Notes: generated by a model not told the origin, from the letters alone. DNA of 64,000 nucleotides from Hydractinia symbiolongicarpus (GCF_029227915.1 NC_079883.1:17176001-17240000), one strand, 5' to 3'. Shown: positions 1-11,478, numbered from the stretch's first letter. Translations and numbers: made by a program.

Positions 1-22
1 GTTTCATAAGAGGAACTAAGAA

Positions 23-230
23 GGTGAAAAAAATCAATCAAAATAACTTGTATTTTGATGTCACCCTGGTACCTATGATGAATATTCAAGTAAATAACAC
101 AGAAGATTTGTTCTGAATCCTTATAATATTGGAAAACTGTAAACAATGGATATATATCTGGTATAATCCACAAAGTTGGTGAAAAAAATCAATCAAAATA
201 ACTTGTGAATATTCAAGTAAATCATAGAAA
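23..230. repeat. Imperfect direct repeat, period 155 bp
   Basis: A stretch beginning GGTGAAAAAAATCAATCAAA at 23 recurs at 178. The motif GTGAATATTCAAGTAAAT follows the second copy directly, and a close version of it occurs at about 79. This looks like a small local duplication with rearrangement; no function is suggested. Confidence 0.7.
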
Positions 231-1662
231 TGATTTTCACGTAAAACATATACAGATCGAAACAAGAATTGCATGTTAAAAAACGTTCTGTTACAGACTG
301 TAAACTAACAAAATGTCATGTCAACTTATGGATATGAGTAGGATTTGTATATATGTTGCTTTTTATATGAGAATCTTCATAATTGGCTTATAGTTACTAA
401 AACTTTCTTAAAGATTTTACAGTATTAAAATATTTTTTAAACATAGTTGACAGGGACATGTAAGGGTAAATAATATGAGACATCTTAAATGTTTTGATGT
501 TATTTTTCTAATTTCTAACTCTTTTCTGGCTTAATAAACTGCCTTTCTCTTGTGGGAATTTCATAGCATTAAAATTAATGCTTAATAGAAATTGGTGCAA
601 AACTACACCAGTAACCCTAATGCTAAACTGTATTAACTTCATGAAGAGGTGATTACTATATACTTTTTGTACACGTTTATTATATGTTGCGATCTTACAC
701 TGTAAGTCTAACTGGAAATCTTTCATTCTTTTATATGCTGGTTTTCTTTGTGCATTTGCAGGTTGTTACCACAGACTATAATTTTCCAAACAATATTTCT
801 ACGTTGCACTACTGTTGACTATCTATTCCTAAAATTGTCTTGTAATGTAATTTTTTGTTGTATTGTTAGTTATTAGACTTATTGCATGTTTTGAAATGAA
901 GCAAATCCCCAACTTATTACTTGTACTCGTATTATGTGCGCAAAACGAAAAAAGATGCTAAGATACTTAATACCAATATGTGATTCAAAGAAATTATGGA
1001 AACGCTAACCCTGTTTCAAATCGAATTTGCTAACCAGACGCATTTTCCATCCGCATGTTTTAACAAGGATAAAGTGGTAAAACTACGGGGGTTACTGTTA
1101 TTTGTTTGGCTATATAAAGAAACTTTCGTTTCTAATCTAGAAGGATTCTTAATAACTAAAAACCTTACTTTTGGGAAAATTTTAGTTCCTTTTACAGCAA
1201 AAACACAAAACGGCCGATTTACCTCGTACAACACCACAACCCTTGACATTACTTTGCCAAAAAATCTATGAAATTTTGCCTAACCAGAAAAAAATCCTAG
1301 ATCCGCCCCTGTCATTTGATGCGAGATTTCTCAAAATTCGAATAGATATCTACTGATTTCGTTATTTTGGGTATAGTATATAAAGCTAAACGATAATAAG
1401 AAAACAAAAAATCGCTGCTACGCAAAAAAACAATACATAACCAAAACTTTTGGTCAATATAGCGCGCTATTTGTGGTGGCTTTCATTTTGATACTATTCG
1501 CGCCCCTTTCAACTTTTCGTTACCACCAAGACAGACCGCAGCCCATACCAAATCACACATTTCTACGAATGTGTGAAATTATAAGTATATTGTAGAAAAA
1601 TTATATCTGTATTATAGAATATATTTAATGATATACACTCAATCATAGTGCCGTGTTTTTCC

Positions 1663-1734
1663 TGCGCGCGCAGAAATGAAGGTATCTTTTCCGCTTAGTT
1701 TGTTTTCACTTTTACCTCCATTTCTGCGCGCGCA
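1663..1734. repeat. GC-rich inverted repeat (22-bp arms)
   Basis: Arms 1663-1684 and 1713-1734 are reverse complements with one mismatch, around a 28-nt spacer. The outer ends are the alternating tract TGCGCGCGCA. This is unusual in AT-rich surroundings. It could be a foldback repeat remnant or a small palindromic element. Confidence 0.8.
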
Positions 1735-2519
1735 TCGGGCATTACGTAATCACTTAGATGCGTGCGCAAGTAAATATCGGGACTGCGATTCGATGTATTA
1801 TGCAAGTGTATCCTGGCCTTAAAGCTATATTCAGCAGAACTAATTAATTATTCATGAATTTCAATTTAAAGAGAAATTGTTGAGGCTGAATATTTTTGGT
1901 GAAAGATAATGTATTATAGCTATAAAATCGTGTTAAAAGAAAAAATATGAATACGTAGTCTGAAAATAACCTTTCGTAACTGATTATGTAAAAAAAATTG
2001 CTGCCACTTTTAAAGATATTTTCCAAGTGGTTTTTCAGAGAAGAAGAGAAAATGGATAAATTTTCAGCCTTACCGTTGTTCTTATTTTGTTTTCATTGTT
2101 CATCAATTTTCAGGTTTATTATTTTTCTTTTAAAATTGTTCTTATAGGGAAATGAAGTGTATGTAAGTTAAATTAGCTATGATTTACAGTTATAATAATA
2201 ATCAAAAATTGAATATTCAACGATTTTGTTCCCCCATATCGCTCAATCCTCTTCAAAGTTCAGTACTTTTTCAGATTATTGCTAATGGCGGAAAAAAAAG
2301 AAAATCTTTAAGCCGTAGGGCTTCTTGTTTTATTAATATAGCCCTGCTAAAAATATATTAGGAACAATAAGAATAGTATTTGTCAAGAAAGTTAAGAACA
2401 TTAAGGCTGAAACGGAATAACACAATTCTTATAAAATACACGGTGTATATCCTAAATAAGAATTTTATAAACTATAAAAAGTAATTTTTCCGTTGTTACT
2501 AGTTTTAACGCTAAGACGT

Positions 2520-2850
2520 GGGTTATCTCTATAATAATACGCTAAGTGGATGTCTTCTATACGATGATGGCATCAGGTATACGAATTTTTTTAAATTTTT
2601 TTTAGGGTTTTGACGTCACCAAAATTTTTAAAACCTCATATCTCCTTAGGCGTTAAAACATATGATCCTATACATTATTTTGATCAGCGTTTTAACCTCT
2701 ACACATTACAGGCAACGAATAAACTAAACTTCGGGAAATTTTTTTTTGTACCTGCACTGCTGACGTCAACAAAAAATCTAAAACAACCTATTTTTTATTG
2801 TCTTTCTGCGTAAGTGGATTTCTCCACGGGCCTTATCAACTAGTCTTATG
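2520..2850. repeat. Old dispersed repeat, family A (copy 1)
   Basis: This diverged repeat shares short blocks with 21220-21740, 24650-24900 and 55400-55740. The blocks include TATAATAATACGC, several GACGTCA sites, a block around CTATACATTATTTTGATCAG, and GGCCTTATCAACTAGT. The family is not identified. It is probably an ancient transposon. Confidence 0.5.
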
Positions 2851-3556
2851 AAGAATGCCATACCATTTGATGGAAGCTACAAAAAAATTGTACCCTTTTT
2901 TGACAAAATTCGACATAATTTACTTGTTAAATTTAAAGACAGTGACAAAACCTAACTGTTATAGAAAGTAAAGCACATGGCTTATGGAACTTTTTATTAT
3001 TGCAAGGTATCAAACTTTTACATTAAGAAATTGATTAACATCACAAATATTGGTGTACATCATTTTGGCCACAAAAGTTTTGTCGGTAGTCAGTTAAAAA
3101 GTTAAAAATCATAGTAATAGCCGTTATGATAAAACGTAAATTTTTAATCCAAGACACGGCAAATCAGCAAAATAATCGCACGCAAAGATATCGTGGAATT
3201 AGTTATGGCATGCAATTGCTAGCACAAATTTTTCTTCTGGTAAGACCTTTGTCTCTTCACTTGCATTAAAAATGTTGGAAAACGATTCAGTCAAAAACTG
3301 TTTGCCTATAACTGCCAAAGCAATTTTGATTTGCATCGGCAATTTGTTGTCGAGGCCCTTTTTGCTAAATTGCGAGAGCTGCAAATGGTTAAAGTAAACT
3401 TTAGTTCAAATCACCCTAGCGTGCTCATGCAGGCATTTGCGTATTATTGGCACCCTAGTCCACAGCTAGCTGTAACTATATGTATATATGGCTATATTTT
3501 CCAGCAACAGAATCTTTCGATTTTAAAATTTTGTCAGAATAAAGTCTAGCTAAATA

Positions 3557-3902
3557 TATATATTCCTGCGGTCGGAATGTTCTCCTTCGTTGCTTTCCGA
3601 TGAGGGAACAAGTGGACTTTCACGGTCAAACCTTCACAGTAGAAATCTTAATCAAACATAATTTACAAGCAAAACAGCGTTAAAATGTGGCAAAATGGCA
3701 AAGATTAAGCAATAAAACATATTAAAAATTTGACTAAAAAAAAGAAGAATTCCTTGAAAAATCCAGTATTGTATAGGTTTCACCACAAAAACATTATGAT
3801 TACAGCTTTTGTCTATCATTTCATAATGGTTGCTTAATCTGAATACTGGCCCGTGATTGGTTCAACCAGTATTATGACGGGAACCTGACCGCAAGAATAT
3901 AT
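3557..3902. mobile_element. Small MITE with about 16-bp terminal inverted repeats
   Basis: The left end (3557-3572, ATATATTCCTGCGGTC) and the right end (3887-3902) are reverse complements with one mismatch, bounding about 346 bp with no coding potential. The flanks are TA-rich, so a TA target duplication (Tc1/mariner-like) is possible but cannot be distinguished from the local sequence. Confidence 0.5.
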
Positions 3903-4053
3903 GTTTTTTAAAAAGTTTTACAGTACTATCAATTGTTTCAAAAAAAGAACCTTTTTAGAGTGTTGATTTTCATAAGAGAAGAAGTAATATTTATTTCACC
4001 ATGTGAGTAAAATGGAGTCCTAAATTAACAGTAAAAGCAAATTGTATTGTGGA

Positions 4054-4536
4054 TTATTTTGATGGTGGCGTCACAGTAACAGTTGTGTTTGCATGATTGA
4101 TCACATATGAGCTAACACTTCCAAGCAACGTTCTTCTGAAGAAATTTAAACCTCTTGAACCCATTACAATACCAACAGCATCCTTTCTATCAGCTATGTC
4201 ACATATAGCATGCCCAGGCCCATAGTTGCTATTTGTTAAAAATGTTTCGCTATCCACTCCACAATCTTTTGCTTTGTTTTCAAATTTCTTTATAACTTCT
4301 TTAGATTCAGCTATACTTTTCTGAAATTCCTCCCTCCATCTATTCTCGCTTTCAACAACCATTCTATCCCAAACACCAAACGCTTCAGATGGGCTAGGTG
4401 GGTCGTGGATGTGAACAATTCCAAGTTTATCACCTGGTTTATGCAGGTTCTTCACATACCAATCAAAAGCCCGTTCGCTGTGAATAGAGTTGTCAACGGG
4501 AAGCATTATCCACCGGGGTTCCTGAGATTTTTCCAT
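4054..4536 (-). CDS. Universal stress protein (UspA family)
   Basis: This 160-aa single-domain protein belongs to the UspA family, cytosolic nucleotide-binding alpha/beta proteins linked to stress tolerance. It starts with a beta-strand leading to VDNSIHSERAFDW (Asp15 is the usual adenine-contacting acidic residue). The C-terminal ATP-binding signature G-2x-G-9x-G-S is complete (Gly126, Gly129, Gly139, Ser140). Length matches the family norm of 140-160 residues. I chose the ATG at 4536. The frame stays open a little further upstream, but only to a GTG, and an animal gene would use the ATG. No intron is needed. The stop is TAA at 4054-4056. USP genes are known in cnidarians and plants but absent from vertebrates, which fits a cnidarian source. 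Its neighbours are repeats, so context says nothing about its specific role. Confidence 0.88.
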   Translation of the reverse strand: MEKSQEPRWIMLPVDNSIHSERAFDWYVKNLHKPGDKLGIVHIHDPPSPSEAFGVWDRMVVESENRWREEFQKSIAESKEVIKKFENKAKDCGVDSETFLTNSNYGPGHAICDIADRKDAVGIVMGSRGLNFFRRTLLGSVSSYVINHANTTVTVTPPSK

Positions 4537-4965
4537 GCTATCTGTCAAGCAGGCCTTTAACACAAGATATCAGGCTAAACTAAAACTATGCTGAAACGTC
4601 CCAAACCAAGCAAGCGTTTTTCTTCCTTTTTTATAGTATTGTGAATTATTACTGCACGTGTGTAAAATAATGACCATGGCCTATGTGTGACAGTGGTCTA
4701 CCATAAAATATTAAACAAGATTTCTTCGGGAATATCTAATTTTTCGTGCTAGTTTTAACAAAGATAACTTATTTTTTACATAGAAATGCTCCTCAAAAAT
4801 GATTGTAATAATTTTTTAATGCAAAAGCCATTTAAATAATTACGAAAATCTTGGTCCATAAATTATGAATTATATTAGCTACAGTTCTCCCCCGGGCTTT
4901 CCTTGTCCCTTGGACGGACTGTGTCAACAGGTCGGGGCAGTGGGGGAAGGGGTGACTCATTCTCG

Positions 4966-5013
4966 ACCCCAGAGCTCTTTGAGATAGGTTTTAATCTCAA
5001 AGAGCTCTAGGGT
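4966..5013. repeat. Hairpin, 20-bp arms, 8-nt loop
   Basis: Arms 4966-4985 and 4994-5013 are reverse complements with one mismatch and contain AGAGCTCTTTGAGAT and its complement. The hairpin directly abuts dispersed repeat family D. It may be a snap-back duplication or a small-RNA precursor. Confidence 0.85.
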
Positions 5014-5343
5014 ATCTTTTTCTAATAAAACAAATAAGTTTGGACCGAGGGGTTAAAGTATAAGTTTAGTAAAAAATGCAATAAGTACGGCTAGTACCCC
5101 CGCCCCCTCCCAACCTCAGATTATGACCTCCCCGTCTTTTGGTCCAGATTATACGTCCGCCGAACGTGAACACGCAGATAGGAATATGCTGTGAACGGCA
5201 AACGGTAGTCGGCATATTACACACGTATATTTTACAGACCTAAAATATGCCTTATTTCTTTGTATTATAGCTAATTATTATATATATAAATAATTAATTA
5301 TTTTGCAAGTTTGCTTCTAATACTATTATAGTTTGTATTTTAA
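5010..5343. repeat. Dispersed repeat family D (copy 1)
   Basis: About 330 bp that recurs in reverse orientation at 51529-51860 with many substitutions and small indels. Shared landmarks are a run around CAAATAAGTTTGGACCGAGG, a C-rich tract, TATACGTCCGCCGAACTTG-like sequence and an AT-rich end. There is no coding potential, so it is a non-autonomous repeat of unknown class. Confidence 0.75.
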
Positions 5344-5507
5344 TAAAAAACAAGAAACCGGGGAGGTTTGAACACTCACACGCTTTTGACCCTGACATTC
5401 TAGCCTACTCATCAACCCGGACTTACTGCGTTCCTCTAGGTCTATTGTCAAATTTTCCTTCTATAAGATTCTGAAGATGTTAAGGATCGACGCATGCGCA
5501 TAAGAAC

Positions 5508-5650
5508 GTATATATATGGGCATGGCTGCTGGCGCTCTCTCAATGTTTTCATTCCCAGTTCTCTATTCGAAGCGCGGTTCGTACAAGGGTTTGCTATCAG
5601 ACTTAGAAGACCACGAGAACGCAGAGAAATGGTTGACGGGTAGACTATGA
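5508..5650 (+). promoter_or_regulatory. Candidate TATA promoter with 42-codon open frame
   Basis: TATATATA (about 5510-5517) is followed by an ATG in good context at 5522 and a second in-frame ATG at 5543. The frame closes at 5650. Its end has a possible splice donor (GG/GTAGAC at about 5638). This could be the first exon of a plus-strand gene or chance; I recognise no protein family. Confidence 0.2.
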
Positions 5651-6636
5651 CATTCTGGCAGTTAAAAGAGGATTTTTTTTAGATTTTTCTGAGCTTAGTG
5701 AGACTTTTATCGTAAGGGGGCAACAGTGCTTGCATTTAGAGGGCAATAGACTGAATGGAAATAAAAGACTATAAAACAACTTCAACATTTTCTTTTGTCT
5801 TTCGACAAACTAAAACCATAAATAACAGAAGAATACCCAATCGAGTATAATAATACTAATATAAAAACACAGAATGAGCGAAAAAATGGAATACTGAAAA
5901 AAAAAATAGTAATAAAAAACGATACTAAAGTCCATCATGTGTTCATTATGCGTGCAAATCGATCAATCTATCAATCAATGAATAATTTTGCTTCGACTTA
6001 AAATTCACGAAGTAAACATGAATGTACACAAATTTTAATGAAAGAAACAACAACGAAAATATCACTTATGAAAGGGAAGGATTTACAAAAAGTAGGAACT
6101 CGCCTGTTCGAAATTTCTCGAAATCTAGCAAACGTAACACAACAAAAGTAGTAACAAAAAGAGTTGAAAACTGTGAATCCTCCAAAGTCGCAAGCACTTT
6201 TAACACAACAATCAATGTAAAAACTGAAGCGAAAAGGAGCTGACAGTTCAGACTCGATACTCATAAGTGTTATTATATAAACGATAAATATATACATGAA
6301 ACTATATACTATGTGAAATATATAAACAACTATGTTGTTTTGTTTTTCTTCCCTATATTAATTAGCGTTGCACTTGTAGTTGTTATCAAGCAATGTTTTT
6401 TGAAGAAGTGAAAAAACAAACGTACAATAGGAAAGAATCAATCAGGTTGTTTCTATTATTTAATAATGTAAAACCCTGAACTGATTTTCAACAGACAACA
6501 AATGGAACCTGGTTCTCGTAAAATCTGTAAAAAATGAACACAATAATAAATGTAAAAATTTAAAATGTCACTACTAGGGTGAAGGCAGTTGAAAAAACTA
6601 ACTGTTTGACTCGAGCATCATCAGATAACAATAACT

Positions 6637-7545
6637 TCACTCTTTTTGCATAAAACTTACAACATTGTCTGACACATTAACTTGCATGAGAACCTGAACA
6701 TTCAGCATGCTTCTTGCAACCATCTTTGTATCATCCAAGGTTACTTCAAAGCAAGATGTTATTATATCGCCAGGTGCACAATATTCCTGCCTTGCTTTTG
6801 TATTGCTATTCAGTAACGTAAATGTAACATTAGTTTTCTCTTGGCAGAGTTCTTTCACTGAGATGTTTTGACATTTTTCGCATTCAACCAAATCTTCTTC
6901 ATTTACTTCCACAGTGTGCTTGCACATGCTGCAACCCAATTGAGGCAAAAGCGACTTAGTATTCACTAAAACAATTTTACCCGTGACAGCTGCTGATGTT
7001 GAGTCAACAAGGTCTTTCTTGGTGAAACTTTCAGGATCCAACGAGACTGACGCAGTTATTGTCTTCAACCTTGACAACAAGGTCGCCAAATATTGTAATG
7101 GGGATAATATCGGTCTTGTCGTTGATGCTGGCTTGTTTCAAACGAATTGTTATAGCTACCATTTTTTTTCAACTAACTTTTCGTTGGATAAATTGTAAAG
7201 ACATGCCTCAGTGTTCACCAAATCATACAAGGAACATTCATTGTTGATCTGGGCAATGGTAAGATACTTCTTGGCTATTATCGGTGTAGTGAAAGAAAGT
7301 TTAGCCTTCTTTACTGATGACCAGTCATTTATAATGATGTCGTCACCATTACCTCTTTTATATTTCTTTATTTCACATCCTGATCCATTTTCACTGGTAC
7401 TGATTTCTGAGAATAACTTTCGCTTTTCAGGCGAAAAACACACTACTCTGGTTTCTTTCTTCAAAATGACGTGATAATCAATCTGAAACCATAGTTGAAA
7501 GACTAATACATACCAAAAATCCACAACAAAGTATATAAAAACCAA
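6637..7545 (-). pseudogene. RPA-like OB-fold protein, frameshifted
   Basis: Reading from 7545 downwards, an N-terminal part carries a basic linker (EIKKYKRGNGDD). Another frame then starts at the ATG near 7165 and encodes an OB-fold-like stretch containing DIIPITIFGDLVVKVED, typical of replication protein A DNA-binding domains. From about 7040 to the stop at 6637 the original frame resumes with a zinc-ribbon-like pair (CSMC, then CEKC about 18 residues later) and KMVARSMLNVQ. At least two frame changes are therefore needed, so the gene is broken. Single-stranded-DNA-binding RPA-like proteins are known companions of Helitrons, and the adjacent same-strand Helitron remnant supports that assignment. 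An independent host RPA retrocopy is the main alternative. Confidence 0.55.
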
Positions 7546-7741
7546 ACCAACTTCAACAAGACGTATAATATACGTAAACTAGCTCGCGCTATCTAAAATG
7601 AATAACTATTTGAGAAAAGTCTGATGGAGCAGTGGGGATTACATTCGATGAAATAATTCCTAACTGTCATTTTTACGGCTCTATTTCGTAAAAAAAAGAG
7701 CTGACTAGGTTGTAGCCCCTCCCCCTGCCGTTCCCACATAT

Positions 7742-9785
7742 TTATTCTGATTTTTCTTGTCTTAAGTGACCAACCTTTACAGCTATATTTGTTTGACTGG
7801 AAAGCTGCATTTGCTGAAGAACAGACAGTGCAAAAAATATGTAATCTATATCTGATGCAAAGCTCCTTTTGTAATTCAATAATCGCTGATTAAAATACTT
7901 ACTTGCACTCAAACGTACATCACGTTCTACATTGTAACCAAAATGTCCATGGGGAAACAGATATGGAAAGGCCAATTCCTCACATTGTTTGTCCAGTAAT
8001 ATGCCCAAAGGCTTATTTCCTTCACCTGGAGCTATTACTACGTTTTCCTCAGAAACTACATGAGGTATTTGGACACCAACACGGTATCCAATGAACTTGC
8101 GCATATTTCATCTAGGGGATTTTCCTGCTCCTCTATTGCAGTACCAATAGACTCAGCTTCATTGACATCATCCTTACCACTAAGATCTTCTTCGCATGTA
8201 TCTTCCCTATGACTTAGTTCTACAGGTATATTGTCAATTGAAATAATAACATCATTATATAGGGGGTTATTCGATATCAAAAACTGTAATGCAGCTTGTA
8301 TATAGTCAGGTCGGACAGCCTGAAAATGTGAATGTCCACGATAACTAATTTTGCGTTTGAGTTTAAGCGTTATAATTCCATTGCTGTCAGCTCCTCTAGG
8401 CAATACTTTAGCTACCTCACTAACATTTATAGGTACATTACATACAGCTCCTTTGATTTTTGGCATTTGTCCTTTAGGCATGATTATAACTTTTGTAAAA
8501 AGCATCCTTTTTGCAATGAGGATTCGCTCTAATTTATTCAGTGACAACCATTCTAGTGGTTGGATATTCACAGTCAATTTATTCCATGATGCCTGACAAG
8601 GTGTTTTTCCCTTCGAAAGCTTCTTATGGCATGTTTTGCACACATAGTAGTTGGAGTCGTAACCTCACATTGTTTGTCCAGTAATATGCCCAAAGGCTTA
8701 TTTCCTTCACCTGGAGCTATTACTACGTTTTCCTCAGAAACTACATGAGGTATTTGGACACCAACACGGTATCCAATGAACTTGCGCATATTTCATCTAG
8801 GGGATTTTCCTGCTCCTCTATTGCAGTACCAATAGACTCAGCTTCATTGACATCATCCTTACCACTAAGATCTTCTTCGCATGTATCTTCCCTATGACTT
8901 AGTTCTACAGGTATATTGTCAATTGAAATAATAACATCATTATATAGGGGGTTATTCGATATCAAAAACTGTAATGCAGCTTGTATATAGTCAGGTCGGA
9001 CAGCCTGAAAATGTGAATGTCCACGATAACTAATTTTGCGTTTGAGTTTAAGCGTTATAATTCCATTGCTGTCAGCTCCTCTAGGCAATACTTTAGCTAC
9101 CTCACTAACATTTATAGGTACATTACATACAGCTCCTTTGATTTTTGGCATTTGTCCTTTAGGCATGATTATAACTTTTGTAAAAAGCATCCTTTTTGCA
9201 ATGAGGATTCGCTCTAATTTATTCAGTGACAACCATTCTAGTGGTTGGATATTCACAGTCAATTTATTCCATGATGCCTGACAAGGTGTTTTTCCCTTCG
9301 AAAGCTTCTTATGGCATGTTTTGCACACATAGTAGTTGGAGTCGTAACTTTCCATAAGCGTGGATTTCTACATCAATTAAATAGCGGTTAGCATCATAGA
9401 GAACAACAGAATCCCTGTAATGAAGTCTCTCACAACAAACACAAATGTAAAATGGCCCTTTAGAAATTTTACACTTGAATGCTTCAATTCTATCTTGCAT
9501 CCTATTTTTTTCTCTATATACTGTCTTAGCTATACGATTCGATTCTTTTACCTTTTCATGTTTTGTTGAAATTTTTATTTGCTCACGGTACAATTTTTTC
9601 CGTTTTGAATCAGGTGTAGTCATGGCTGGGAAAGATTTTCTTTTCAAAGTATTACTGGTTTCAGAGCCAATTTCCAATATCCTAGTAAATTGCACTTCAT
9701 ACTGCAAAGGTGTCCCTTGTGTTAAAGGCAAATACGTTGAACAAATGTATTTTTCCACTTGTAGAAATGAGGAGAATTTGAGCAA
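7742..9785 (-). pseudogene. Helitron/Helentron polyprotein remnant: DUF6570-like and Helitron-like N region
   Basis: This follows the peptidase region below in the same frame. From 9785 downwards there is a basic segment and a Cys-rich block (CVCCERLHYRDSV). After a frameshift near 9350, a CKTCHKKL zinc motif leads into a DUF6570-like domain (EWLSLNKLERILIAKRM, then FLISNNPLYNDV). A second frame change near 8790 leads to the start of a Helitron-like N domain (LGILLDKQCEELAFPYLFP, HGHFGY, SASKYFNQRLLNY). The 685-bp unit spanning the DUF6570 part is present twice in tandem, duplicating the domain out of frame. The reading ends at 7742; no Rep HUH motif or helicase follows, so the catalytic half is missing. 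These families are known from animal Helitrons. It is clearly non-functional. Confidence 0.72.
7978..9347. repeat. 685-bp tandem duplication
   Basis: Units 7978-8662 and 8663-9347 are adjacent direct copies with an exact period of 685 bp. Wherever I compared them they are identical, including open frames on both strands. The junction has one base of microhomology (C). The duplication lies inside the Helitron polyprotein remnant and carries its frameshift in both copies, so the frameshift came first. It is very recent, or an assembly artefact. Confidence 0.9.
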
Positions 9786-9824
9786 AACTGAAGTACCAGT
9801 ATTATTATTTGGTATAGACCCATC

Positions 9825-10550
9825 TTAATCACGACAATGTTGATCAAATAAAAAATAATTCTTTTTAGTCCATAAAACTCCCACCGTAAATCCGCCAATT
9901 AATAATAATAAGCCATCACCTACATCATCATTTCTGGATCCAAATAAAGTTGTTAAGAATCTTTCATTTGGGGACTGAATATAACCTATTTCATTGTGCA
10001 ACATTTGTACATCGAAGTGGTTATCAGCAAAATCAATAACAGTAGGGAGTTCAGGAATTGAAAGTGGTCCTGTGACATTTAGTATACAATATATTTCATT
10101 ACCTTTGGTTAGAATAAGATCTAAATCATGTGCGGTCCTTAGAGCAACACGGCGATGTGTACTTAAAGCTATAGAAAACAAACTATTACATAAGCACTGC
10201 AAACCAGCAGAAATTCCGAACTTTACGTCACCCTGATGAGAAGATGCATTGAAAGTTTTCAAAACATTGCATGTTCCAGGACCAGGGTTACTCTCAACAT
10301 CACCTGCTTGGGCAAGCAAGAGGAGTTTGGTCTTGCACAATGTAATCATCAAAATTATTGCAAGGCCTAATAGTTGTACTACCACGTCCCGAAAGCCATA
10401 GTTTTGCACAAGTTCACCAGCATGTTGCGCAATCTTTTTCATCCGACTAGCATTTTTGCATGTACCATAAAAGGCACCAATTGCAGATCTGTAGGCTTCT
10501 ATTGATATCATATTTGTGTACAGTACACCTAGCCTAGAGAGAGCAGCCAA
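9825..10550 (-). pseudogene. Helitron-associated C76/OTU-type cysteine peptidase with 2A peptide
   Basis: The open frame of about 241 codons starts with a poorly conserved head. A hydrophobic stretch (LGLAIILMIT, residues 61-70) leads into a 2A motif ending DVESNPGP (84-91). A peptidase domain like MEROPS C76 (herpesvirus-tegument-type deubiquitinase) follows. The catalytic Cys lies in SAGLQCLCNSLF (119 or 121) and the Asp-x-His pair in FLFDQHCRD (236/238). The frame begins with TTG; the first ATG is codon 14, so the true 5' end is uncertain. The TAA at 9825-9827 looks secondary, because the same frame continues downstream into the polyprotein remnant and GAA to TAA is a single change. The likely role was processing or deubiquitination for a Helentron-type element, with 2A separating a leader from the peptidase. 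Confidence 0.7.
10278..10301 (-). other. 2A ribosome-skipping motif (DVESNPGP)
   Basis: The codons read D-V-E-S-N-P-G-P, matching the canonical D(V/I)ExNPGP 2A core, preceded by AQAG and a hydrophobic leucine-rich run as in functional 2As. Skipping would occur between Gly90 and Pro91 of the frame. 2A sequences are known in picorna-like viruses and in several animal retrotransposons; activity here is inferred only from the motif. Confidence 0.85.
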
Positions 10551-10685
10551 AGTAGGTAGTAGGGTGGTGGTAGAGAGAATGTGCGCTAAGTGTAGCGTGA
10601 AGCTTGTAGTAGATAAGATGCTCTAGCGTTATTCGATAAAATAATTTATTAAAATTTCGATTAACAATGATTGACAATGATTAAG

Positions 10686-10757
10686 AACCACAATTTGTGG
10701 TTTGATTTTAAGCCACTGTATCAGTGGAGTTTGATTTCAAGTCGCGTTTCTAGCGAC
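10686..10757. repeat. Three consecutive short stem-loops joined by a repeated linker
   Basis: The stems are AACCACAA/TTGTGGTT (10686-10702), CCACTG-tat-CAGTGG (10713-10727) and GTCGC-7nt-GCGAC (10741-10757). Between them the linker GTTTGATTTTAAG / GTTTGATTTCAAG is repeated, giving a loose unit of about 28 nt. The stems are different in sequence although each is self-complementary. This could be an RNA structure in an element's leader or a transposon end; no known RNA family is recognised. Confidence 0.6.
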
Positions 10758-11478
10758 GTTTCCCTCAATCGGGGCAAGTGACGTTTCTCGTATTGCCAAG
10801 AAGGGGCAAAATAATAAGTAATAAAGTGATGAAAATGGTAATAAAGCGACTTCAACAGCCAAACTCGAAAAACTAATATGGCGGTCTCTACTGTATTTCA
10901 CGTGTTTTTGGGCCGTTTATCAAATATTATCCGATATTTGTTTTCGCCCTATGAGCGAAAGCCACCCTGGAAATGCTCTTCGTCATCCCACATTCATCTC
11001 GCCCCAATTCAAGAAAATGACTGCTTTTCTGATGAATGTGTAGATTCTTTTTGGCATAAGGGTTTACAATGATATAATTCATCTTTATTCGAGTTTTGCA
11101 CACATTTCAGAGAAATCCGGGTTTCCCGATGAAATGACGAGAGAAATATTTCCGGGCCGATGTATTGAAATCGACAACTTGAGATATGGCTTTTTTCCTA
11201 TAGATTTTTACAGTATTTTTACACTATAACCGAAAACTCGATTTTTTTCCAAGTTTACCCATTCAGTTGTATAACATTTTCCAGATCCATTGAATTTTAG
11301 AATCATTCCGCCCGCGCTGCTATCGATCTTCGATTAATCGATCTGCTCACAAAATGAGCAAGGTTGTGAAATTGGTTGATGCAAATAATGTACAAAAAAT
11401 AGGATTGATGGCGTGAAAAGACATCTCAACAAAAAGATAAAAAGGAAAGTTAAAACGATAATAATGAAGAAAAAATCC

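Larger units (their letters stand above)
1..4053. other. Gene-free AT-rich region
   Basis: I see no convincing coding sequence here. Short open frames occur on both strands but show no recognisable domain and are expected by chance. The stretch holds an imperfect direct repeat (23-51 and 178-206), a GC-rich hairpin (1663-1734), an old dispersed repeat (about 2520-2850) and a MITE (3557-3902), each listed separately. The rest shows nothing I can name. Confidence 0.6.
4537..6636. other. Gene-poor region between USP gene and Helitron remnant
   Basis: Holds a hairpin (4966-5013), one arm of a dispersed inverted repeat (5010-5343) and a candidate TATA box with a short open frame (5508-5650). An open frame at 6022-6243 encodes a Ser/Thr/Asn/Lys-rich peptide with no recognisable domain, and I do not call it. 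Confidence 0.5.

Noticed and set aside
4054-4536. Bacterial contamination suggested by a UspA-family gene
   Set aside because: The surrounding DNA is AT-rich repeat sequence without bacterial gene density, and UspA genes are known in cnidarians; a single-exon gene is compatible.
5998-6297. Overlapping frames on both strands (about 73 and 99 codons)
   Set aside because: Low-complexity composition, no domain, no promoter or conservation evidence.
10686-10757. CRISPR-like array
   Set aside because: Only three units, the conserved part is a 13-nt linker and the variable parts are self-complementary stems. The context is eukaryotic transposon DNA with no cas genes.
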